Below are positions 6,512 through 11,941 of a stretch of DNA of 11,941 nucleotides, in pieces. The DNA comes from Nitriliruptorales bacterium (GTDB taxonomy: Bacteria; Actinomycetota; Nitriliruptoria; Euzebyales; Egibacteraceae): contig SKPY01000230.1 of assembly GCA_007119305.1 (NCBI GenBank), positions 1-11,941 on the forward strand. Reading direction: 5' to 3'. Position 1 is the first letter of the stretch; every line of letters begins with the position of its first letter. Under the pieces are notes generated by a model. It ran no database searches and was not told where the DNA came from. It saw nothing but the letters and a program-made list of their open reading frames with translations. Both the position numbers and the translations under genes were made by a program.

Positions 6512-9087
6512 CCGCCGCGGCCCTCGTCGCCGCCCGCACCGTCGTTGCCGTGGTCACCGCTGCCGTTCGCGGACTCGGTGGGCGTGGGCGTGGGCGTCGG
6601 GCTCGCCGGTGGCGGTGTCGGGCTCGGCCGCTCCGACGGGGACTCCGGGGTCGGGGTCGGGGTCGGGGTGGGCTGCGGGTCGTCGTCGGTGCGCTGCCGG
6701 CCGATCTCCAGGCGCACCGTCCGACCGTCGATCAGCTCCGAGCCCTCCGCCGGTCGTTGAGCGACGACGGCATCGACGTCGGCGTCGTCGACCGGGACGT
6801 AGGTGACCTCGAGCGCCAGCTCCACGGCGGTGGCCGCGAGACGCTCCCGGGCCTCCCGTTCGGACAGCCCGACGAGCAGCGGCATCGCAGGGGGCGGCGC
6901 GCTGCCGTCGGACACGTGCAGGCGAACCGCGGAGCCGCTCGGCGCGGTCGCTCCACCGGCCGGGTCCTGCTGCACCACCTGACCCTCCGGGGCGAAGTGC
7001 GCCACCGGCTCGACGATCGTCTGGAAGCCTGCGTCCTCGACGGTCGCCGTGGCCTCGGACAGCTGCAGGCCCACGACGTGTGGCACCGTGTCGGTGGGCA
7101 GCGGCGGCGGCGACGGGAAGCCCTCGACCGCCAGCTCGAGCTCGTCGAACGCAGCCCGCATGAAGTCCCGCCAGATCATCGTGGGTACGCACCCGCCGGT
7201 CACCCCGCGCGGGCACGCCGGGTGCGACATGAACGCGGGCTCCTCGTGACCCATCCACACGGCCGTCGAGAGCTGCGGCACGTAGCCCACGAACCAGGCG
7301 TTCTCGTAGTTCTGGCTGGTCCCCGTCTTGCCGGCTGCGGGACGCCCGACCTGACCGTGCCGGCTTGCGGTACCGCTCGCGATCGGCCCCTCGAGCATGT
7401 GCGTCACCCGGGCGGCGATCCCTGCGTCGAGCACCTGACCGCAGCGGTCTCCGCCGCGGTGGAGCACACGACCGTCGCGGTCGACGACCTCGGTGATGAG
7501 GAAGGGCTCGCAGTGGACGCCCCCGTTGGCGAGCGTGCCGAACGCGCTCGCCATGTCCAGCATGTGCACGTCGTCGGTGCCCAGCACGGAGGCGCAGTTG
7601 CCCCCCAGCGTCTTGTCGATCCCGAGCCGTTCGGCGGTCTCCTTGAGCCGCTGCGGGCCGATGATCTGGTCCACGATGTGCACGAAGTAGACGTTGCTCG
7701 ACACCGCCGTGGCGCGGGTCATGTCCATGACCCCCCCGCCGCCGTCGGAGTAGTTGCCCGGACTCCAGCCCGGGACCGTGCAGTGGCGCTCGGGGGTGTA
7801 GGGCGACGGGGTGTCGATCGTGTACGAGGGCGACAGCCCGTCCTCGATGGCCGCGACCGCGGCGAACGGCTTGAACGCGGAGCCCGTCTGGCGACCCGGG
7901 CTGCCCAGGTGGGGCAGCGCCGGGTTGACGTCGACCCGGCCCTCGCCCGGTCCGAAGGGGCGCGGCCCGAACCCGACGGCGAGGATCTCCCCGCTGCGCG
8001 GATCGACTGCCGTCAGGGCGGCGAGCGGCTCGTCCTCGGGTGACAGGTGCTCGGCGATGACGTCGCGGGCGAGCTGCTGCATGCGCGGGTCGATCGTGGT
8101 CTTGACCGTGAGCCCTCCGGTCGCGAGCGCACGGAAGCGTGTCGCCTCGTCGGGTCCGAGGGCCGGGTTGCGCTTCAAGGACTCGATCACGTGGGTGATG
8201 AGGAAGTCCTCTGAGGCGTCCCGGCGCTCCCCCACCTCGAGCTCCAGCGGCTCGTCCGCGTAGCGCTCGGCGTCGTCCGCGCCGATGAGGTCGAGGCGTG
8301 CCATCTGCCCGAGCACGATGGCGCGGCGGGCGAGGGCCTGCTCCGGGCGGTCCAGGGGGTTGTTGATCTCGGGGGCACGGAGCATGCCAGCGAGCAGCGC
8401 CGCCTCAGCGACGGTGAGCTCGGAGACGTGCTTGCCCCAGTAGAACTCCGCGGCAGTGCCGATCCCGTACACGCCGTTCGCGAAGTAGGCGGTGTTCAGG
8501 TACGACTCGAGGATCTCGTCCTTCGCCATCCGCTGCTCGAGCTGGATGGCGTACACGGCCTCCTGCAGCTTGCGGTCGAGGGTCTGCTCGTCGCTGTCGA
8601 GCACAAGGTTCTTGACGAGCTGCTGGGTGATCGTGGACGCCCCGCTGGTGATCTCGCCTGCCTGCACGTTGCCGAGCGCGGCCCGCGCGACGGCGCGCCA
8701 GTGGACGCCCTCGTGCGCGTAGAAGTCGGCGTCTTCGGTGGCGAGCACGGCCTGCCGCGCGTGCTCGGGCACGTCGTCGAGCGCGACGAGGACCCGGTTC
8801 TCCTCGCGGACGATGGCGAGGCGGTCGCCGTTGCGGTCGAGGATCACGCTGCGCTCGGCGAGCTGGCGCAGGTCCTCGGGCAGCGGGGGGTAGTCGAGCA
8901 GGTCCGCGTCGATGGTGCGCACGATGGCGGCCGCCACGCTCGCCGTGGGCGCCAGGCTCGCACCGAGCAGCAGCGCCGCGCCGACGATGAGCACGGCCAT
9001 CAGCCCGAGGCGCACGACGACGTCGCCCAGGGTGTAGAGCACGCCGGGCTCGGTCGGACTGCGGCGACGCGAGGGGGATTTGGCCAT
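6508..9087 (-). CDS. Class A penicillin-binding protein (transglycosylase/transpeptidase) with two PASTA domains
   Basis: An 859-residue bifunctional peptidoglycan synthase resembling mycobacterial PonA2. It has a short basic cytoplasmic N terminus, one transmembrane helix (about 25-48), and an extracytoplasmic GT51 domain with ATEDADFY (116-123; catalytic Glu118) and GASTITQQLVKN (149-160). The transpeptidase domain has all three motifs: SAFK (403-406, nucleophile Ser403), SSN (463-465) and KTGT (587-590). Two PASTA domains follow (about 666-726 and 734-797), which in related proteins bind peptidoglycan or modulate the enzyme. The C terminus is a low-complexity PTPTPTP-type tail ending in Gly/Asp-rich sequence (about 801-859). 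ATG 9087 has a weak ribosome site (AGG). Its own promoter sits at 9134-9162, and the metallophosphoesterase gene overlaps its stop. Confidence 0.96.
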   Translation of the reverse strand: MAKSPSRRRSPTEPGVLYTLGDVVVRLGLMAVLIVGAALLLGASLAPTASVAAAIVRTIDADLLDYPPLPEDLRQLAERSVILDRNGDRLAIVREENRVLVALDDVPEHARQAVLATEDADFYAHEGVHWRAVARAALGNVQAGEITSGASTITQQLVKNLVLDSDEQTLDRKLQEAVYAIQLEQRMAKDEILESYLNTAYFANGVYGIGTAAEFYWGKHVSELTVAEAALLAGMLRAPEINNPLDRPEQALARRAIVLGQMARLDLIGADDAERYADEPLELEVGERRDASEDFLITHVIESLKRNPALGPDEATRFRALATGGLTVKTTIDPRMQQLARDVIAEHLSPEDEPLAALTAVDPRSGEILAVGFGPRPFGPGEGRVDVNPALPHLGSPGRQTGSAFKPFAAVAAIEDGLSPSYTIDTPSPYTPERHCTVPGWSPGNYSDGGGGVMDMTRATAVSSNVYFVHIVDQIIGPQRLKETAERLGIDKTLGGNCASVLGTDDVHMLDMASAFGTLANGGVHCEPFLITEVVDRDGRVLHRGGDRCGQVLDAGIAARVTHMLEGPIASGTASRHGQVGRPAAGKTGTSQNYENAWFVGYVPQLSTAVWMGHEEPAFMSHPACPRGVTGGCVPTMIWRDFMRAAFDELELAVEGFPSPPPLPTDTVPHVVGLQLSEATATVEDAGFQTIVEPVAHFAPEGQVVQQDPAGGATAPSGSAVRLHVSDGSAPPPAMPLLVGLSEREARERLAATAVELALEVTYVPVDDADVDAVVAQRPAEGSELIDGRTVRLEIGRQRTDDDPQPTPTPTPTPESPSERPSPTPPPASPTPTPTPTESANGSGDHGNDGAGGDEGRGG
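6580..6601 (+). repeat. GGG-run repeat in the PBP tail (possible G-quadruplex)
   Basis: Four GGG runs at 6580-6582, 6586-6588, 6592-6594 and 6599-6601 are separated by CGT, CGT and CGTC. The repeat encodes a Pro-Thr stretch of the PBP tail on the other strand, so the G-rich strand is the transcription template. Confidence 0.6.
6647..6668 (+). repeat. Perfect GGGGTC tandem repeat in the PBP tail (possible G-quadruplex)
   Basis: Four GGGG runs at 6647-6650, 6653-6656, 6659-6662 and 6665-6668 are separated by TC each time. They encode the upstream Pro-Thr repeat of the PBP tail on the opposite strand. Regular four-G tracts with 2-base loops are a strong G-quadruplex motif, here on the template strand. 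Confidence 0.65.
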
Positions 9088-9133
9088 GACCTGTCAGGGC
9101 ACGCCACGCAAGGGCGGCGTGTCCGTTCCCACG

Positions 9134-9162
9134 AGGATACGGACCCGCCGCGGCCCGCTCAA
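9134..9162 (-). promoter_or_regulatory. Promoter of the PBP-metallophosphoesterase operon
   Basis: On the minus strand TTGAGC (9162-9157) and TATCCT (9139-9134) are separated by 17 bases, a good primary-sigma promoter. Transcription should begin near 9127, leaving a leader of about 40 bases before ATG 9087. The -35 hexamer is identical to that of the tRNA-Pro promoter and lies in the loop of the preceding terminator hairpin. Confidence 0.6.
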
Positions 9163-9179
9163 ACACGCGCGGCGGGTCC
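9141..9179 (-). terminator. Terminator of the ArsA-like ATPase operon
   Basis: GGACCCGCCGCG (9141-9152) and CGCGGCGGGTCC (9168-9179) form a perfect 12-bp stem with a 15-base loop. It begins directly after the stop codon of the downstream ATPase gene (TGA at 9182-9180). No T tract follows, as is common for GC-rich terminators. A 6-bp inverted repeat, GTCCGT/ACGGAC (9121-9126 and 9139-9144), lies beside it and overlaps one arm. Confidence 0.7.
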
Positions 9180-10337
9180 TCACGCCACGGGGCCGTGCAG
9201 GTGGCGCCCGACCAGCTCCAGGCCGCTGAGGTCGTGCACGTCCCCGCCGAACCGGGGGACCTCCACGAGCGCGACCGGGTCGACCCCGTGCAGGGCCGCG
9301 GTGACCGCCCGCTGCTCGCGCCGGGCGGTGTCCGCGAGGTCGCGGTGCAGGTGCAGCAGCTTGGCGGCGACCCGCGCCTCCGTCCCGTCGGCGGCCAGCT
9401 GCCGCGCGGCTGCCTCCAACGCTTCGGCGTCGGCGTGCGCGAGCTCAGCGGCCGGACGTGGGGTGGCGCGGTTGACGACCACGCCACCGAGCGGCATCCC
9501 GTCCTGCTCGAGCCGGCGCAGGAAGTAGCGGGCTTCGCGCAGCGCCGGCGCCTCGGGGGTCGTGACCACGACGAACGACGAGCCCGGGCTCGACAGCAGG
9601 CGGTAGACGGCCTGCGCCCGCTGCTTGAAGCCCTCGTACATCCCTTCGAACGACTGGAAGAAGTCGCCGAGGTCTTCGAGGACGCCCGCGCCGGTGATGC
9701 GCGAGGCTGCCCGCATGAACAGTCCCGTGCCGAAGCCCACTGCGCGGCCGATCGTCCGTCCTGCACGCAGTCCCGGCGCGAGGAACAGCTTGAGGAAGCG
9801 CCCCTCGAGGAAGTCCGTCAGCCGGCGGGGTGCGTCGAGGAAGTCCAGCGCGTTGCGCGTCGGCGGGGTGTCGATGACGATGCAGTCGTACGTCCCGGCG
9901 TGGTGCAGGTCGTACAGCTTTTCCATCGCCATGTACTCCTGCGTGCCGGCGAGCGAGTTCGACAGCTGCTGGTAGAAGCGGTTCGACTTGATGCGCTGAG
10001 CCCGGCTCGGATCCGGCGCATGGCGGTCGATCACCTCGTCGAACGTGTACTTCATGTCGAGCATCATCGCCTCGAGACCCTCCGCGCCCCGCACCGGTCG
10101 GGGCGTGTGCTCGAGGGTCTTCAGCCCCAACGACTGCGCGAGCCGGCGAGCCGGGTCGATCGTGAGGACGATCGTCTTGCGTCCGGCCGCCGCGGCGCCG
10201 AGCGCGAGCGCGGCGGCGCTCGTGGTCTTGCCGACCCCCCCGGCCCCGGTGCAGACGATGATGTGGGCCTGCCCGACGACGTCGCGCAGGTCCCGTGCGC
10301 GGGCCTTGCGCAGGATTGCGGCATCCCGGGACGTCAC
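9180..10337 (-). CDS. ArsA/Get3-family ATPase, second subunit
   Basis: A 385-residue SIMIBI-class P-loop ATPase related to ArsA and Get3, probably the counterpart of M. tuberculosis Rv3680. Its P loop is TGAGGVGKTT (30-39): the deviant Walker A signature lysine (K in KGGxGKT) is replaced by Ala32, while Lys37 is kept. Switch I TIDPARRL keeps the likely catalytic Asp61. The switch II-like strand reads IDTPPTRNALDFL (155-167). A hydrophobic and basic stretch (about 176-212) could contact membrane or clients. No Get3-type CxxC is evident. The GTG start overlaps the stop of the preceding ATPase gene as GTGA, so the two are coupled and probably form a heterodimer. A terminator follows at once. Role unproven; arsenite transport is unlikely because no arsenic-resistance genes are nearby. 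Confidence 0.9.
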   Translation of the reverse strand: MTSRDAAILRKARARDLRDVVGQAHIIVCTGAGGVGKTTSAAALALGAAAAGRKTIVLTIDPARRLAQSLGLKTLEHTPRPVRGAEGLEAMMLDMKYTFDEVIDRHAPDPSRAQRIKSNRFYQQLSNSLAGTQEYMAMEKLYDLHHAGTYDCIVIDTPPTRNALDFLDAPRRLTDFLEGRFLKLFLAPGLRAGRTIGRAVGFGTGLFMRAASRITGAGVLEDLGDFFQSFEGMYEGFKQRAQAVYRLLSSPGSSFVVVTTPEAPALREARYFLRRLEQDGMPLGGVVVNRATPRPAAELAHADAEALEAAARQLAADGTEARVAAKLLHLHRDLADTARREQRAVTAALHGVDPVALVEVPRFGGDVHDLSGLELVGRHLHGPVA

Positions 10338-11308
10338 TGCCAGGCCTCCTCGAAGCGGTCGGCGAGCAGCCCGACCTCGTCGGCGGCGAAGTCGTCCGCG
10401 TAGATCTCAGGCAGCTCGAACAAGCCGCTGTCGAGATGCTCCGTGAGCCGCTCGCGCATGGAGTCCTGCAGGTCGATCCTGGCGAGCTCCTCGCGCCCGC
10501 GGTCGAGGAGCAGCTGCGCGGCGTCGGTGTCGACCTCGAGGCCGGCCCCGTCCAGCACCCGAGCGAGGTGCTCGACCTCGAGATCGTCGGTCAGCGCCTT
10601 GCGCTCGTCGTCGGCGAAACGCCGGGGCAGCACCCGGTTGACCACGACCGGGCCCACCTGCATGCCGAGGCGCCTGAGGGCCTCGGTGCTCTCAAGGGTC
10701 TCGGTCACGGGCATCTCCTCCAGCAGGGTGACGAGCAGCGCGCAGGTGCGTGCCGGATCGAGGAGCATGTCCACCAGGCTCTGGGCCTGGTGACGGACCG
10801 GGCCGACGCTGACGAGCTCCGTGGTCGCCTCGGGGGCCCGCAGGAAGTTCACGATGCGTCCCGTCGGTGGCGCGTCGACGACGATGCTGTCGTAGTGGAA
10901 GCGTCCGTCGTCGTCGCGGCGACGCTCCATCTCGCGGACCTTGCCGATCAGCAGGACGTCTTTGATGCCCGGCGCCGCCGTGGTCGCGAACTCGACCGCG
11001 GCGTTGCCCACCACGAGCTTCGAGATCCGCTTCGCCCCGTAGAACATCTCCAGGTACTCGGCCAGCGAGGCTTCCGGATCGAGCGACAGCCCGTACAGCC
11101 CCGGTCGGAACTCGCGCTCGCTGAAGTCCCACGGCTGGGTGCCGAACAGCCGGGAGAAGGTCTGACGCCCCTCCACCTCCACGAGGCACGTGCGCCGGCC
11201 GGTCCGGGCCGCGGCGATCGCCAGGGCGGCGGCGACCGTGGACTTGCCCACCCCGCCCTTGCCGGTCACCAGCGCCACCCGGATGTCAAGCAAGTCGGCG
11301 GTGTCCAC
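10334..11308 (-). CDS. ArsA/Get3-family ATPase, first subunit
   Basis: A 324-residue P-loop ATPase of the ArsA/Get3/MinD group, probably the counterpart of M. tuberculosis Rv3679. It has an intact deviant Walker A, TGKGGVGKST (15-24), with signature Lys17 and P-loop Lys22, and a strand motif VVDAPPTG (143-150). At the switch I position, where the family has an Asp (xxDPA), this protein has VEVEGRQ with Glu46. The C-terminal region is acidic and helical. The GTG start at 11308 has GGAG about 7 bases upstream. It is the first gene of a two-gene operon and overlaps its partner by four bases. With the partner lacking the signature lysine but keeping the Asp, the pair looks functionally asymmetric. 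Confidence 0.9.
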   Translation of the reverse strand: MDTADLLDIRVALVTGKGGVGKSTVAAALAIAAARTGRRTCLVEVEGRQTFSRLFGTQPWDFSEREFRPGLYGLSLDPEASLAEYLEMFYGAKRISKLVVGNAAVEFATTAAPGIKDVLLIGKVREMERRRDDDGRFHYDSIVVDAPPTGRIVNFLRAPEATTELVSVGPVRHQAQSLVDMLLDPARTCALLVTLLEEMPVTETLESTEALRRLGMQVGPVVVNRVLPRRFADDERKALTDDLEVEHLARVLDGAGLEVDTDAAQLLLDRGREELARIDLQDSMRERLTEHLDSGLFELPEIYADDFAADEVGLLADRFEEAWQ

Positions 11309-11478
11309 TGCGCGCTCCGGTCAGTCCACGGGACGGGGTCATGCTCGAGCAGCAGAGGCGGACATGCGTGCCCGCGTGTCGGGCTGCAGTCCCACCTATA
11401 CCCTGCGCCTGCCCGCCGCATCCACCCGGGGGCGTGCCGATGCGGCGTTGCCCAACCCCATGCGGCACACTTGCAGGC
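11309..11478. other. Divergent intergenic region between the ATPase operon and the NfeD-like gene
   Basis: This 170-base gap separates two genes transcribed away from each other. TATACC (11397-11402) is the best -10-like element on the plus strand, and the same spot read on the minus strand gives TATAGG with a poor -35 (TGGATG, 18-base spacing). Neither promoter is firm. A 9-bp inverted repeat lies between this spot and the NfeD-like start. No coding sequence is supported here. Confidence 0.4.
11414..11447. repeat. 9-bp inverted repeat upstream of the NfeD-like gene
   Basis: CGCCGCATC (11414-11422) and GATGCGGCG (11439-11447) are perfect complements around a 16-base spacer. The core ATGCGGC occurs again at 11460-11466. 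The repeat ends 31 bases before the ATG at 11479, a position suitable for an operator or a leader hairpin. Confidence 0.45.
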
Positions 11479-11941
11479 ATGGTGTCTTCTCGGGTGCGCG
11501 GCCAGTCCGCCATGCCTGCGCACCGCCGTCGCCGGCGCGCGCTCGCGGCGCTGTGCCTGCTCACCGGCCTCGTACTGATGACCGCGTCGCTGGCGCTTGC
11601 CGACGCGGACGGACCGCTGGTCGAGGTCGTCGAGGTCGACGGGGTCATCGACCGGACGCTGGCCGGCTACGTCGTCGACGTCCTCGAGCGCGCGAACGCC
11701 GCTGGCGCCGAGGTGGTCGTGCTCGAGCTCGACACCCCTGGAGCGCTGGGCCCCGGCGCGTCGGCCGTGGTCGACGCCATCGAGGCGAGCACGGTGCCGG
11801 TGGTCGCCTGGGTGGGTCCGCCCGGCGCCTGGGCGGTCGGCGGCGGCTTCGCCGTGGCGCAGGCAGCGCACCTCGTGGGGGCGGCCCCAGGCACCCTGCT
11901 CGGGGCCGCTGCGACCCTCGACCTCGCCGCGGCGCCTGACA
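11479..11941 (+). CDS. NfeD/ClpP-class membrane serine protease homologue, N-terminal part, catalytic Ser missing
   Basis: The frame from ATG 11479 is open to the window edge (154 residues). It begins with a basic stretch RRRRR (16-20), a hydrophobic core and an ALA-D cleavage-like site near residue 41, so it is probably exported. The mature part matches the protease domain of NfeD-1b proteins (ClpP/SppA fold): VVVLELDTPG (79-88), VGPPGA (112-117) and APGTLLGA. Aligned without gaps to the Pyrococcus PH1510 segment GASAASAG, the sequence reads GAWAVGGG (116-123), placing Gly121 at the nucleophile Ser. The family usually has further membrane spans and an OB domain, which would lie outside the window. 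A second ATG at 11512 (residue 12) is a possible start; neither has a clear ribosome site. Confidence 0.8.
   Translation, partial: MVSSRVRGQSAMPAHRRRRRALAALCLLTGLVLMTASLALADADGPLVEVVEVDGVIDRTLAGYVVDVLERANAAGAEVVVLELDTPGALGPGASAVVDAIEASTVPVVAWVGPPGAWAVGGGFAVAQAAHLVGAAPGTLLGAAATLDLAAAPD

Noticed and set aside
6391..8043. 550-residue plus-strand frame opposite the PBP gene
   Set aside because: Low-complexity Arg/Gly/Val composition and complete overlap with PBP domains that carry all catalytic motifs mark it as a GC-driven shadow.
8405..9766. 453-residue minus-strand frame spanning the PBP and ATPase genes in another frame
   Set aside because: It crosses the terminator and promoter between two well-supported genes and has Arg-rich out-of-frame composition.
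9195..10403. 402-residue plus-strand frame opposite the ATPase genes
   Set aside because: It spans the junction of two coupled ATPase genes and has no recognisable motif.

Overview
The window is GC-rich, densely coded bacterial DNA with short gaps, stop/start overlaps between neighbours (GTGA, ATGA) and many GTG starts. Gene content points to an actinobacterium. A pair of ArsA/Get3-like ATPases, a PASTA-bearing class A penicillin-binding protein and a metallophosphoesterase stand in the same order as I recall for M. tuberculosis Rv3679-Rv3680-(whiB4)-Rv3682-Rv3683. An aspartokinase/aspartate-semialdehyde dehydrogenase pair and an Eis-type acetyltransferase are also present. I cannot name the genus from the sequence alone; whiB4 is missing from its expected place, and several residues differ from textbook motifs.

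Layout. On the minus strand, 1-632 is the N-terminal part of a prolyl-tRNA synthetase-like protein that has lost key class II motif residues. On the plus strand, 782-3051 is the ask-asd operon, the first two committed steps of the aspartate pathway (Lys, Thr, Met, diaminopimelate). It ends at an 11-bp stem-loop at 3089-3130, between convergent genes. From 3152 to 11308 everything is on the minus strand. In transcription order: two overlapping ArsA-like ATPases (11308 to 9180), a 12-bp stem-loop terminator with a promoter embedded in it, a class A PBP (9087-6508) coupled to a metallophosphoesterase (6511-5603), a promoter, tRNA-Pro(CGG) (5529-5455), a MazG-like NTP pyrophosphohydrolase, an Eis-like acetyltransferase and a VOC/glyoxalase-fold protein. 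A divergent intergenic region (11309-11478) separates these from a plus-strand NfeD/ClpP-like membrane-protease homologue that runs off the window.

How they work together. ask-asd feed diaminopimelate for peptidoglycan, the PBP polymerises and crosslinks it, and the ArsA-like pair and NfeD-like protein are plausibly membrane or envelope associated. The most notable signals are three departures from expected active sites: a ProRS-like protein without the motif 1 Pro and motif 2 Arg, an ATPase pair whose catalytic residues look complementary so that only one composite site would be complete, and an NfeD-like protein with Gly where the catalytic Ser should be. I saw no mobile element, CRISPR array or phage gene.
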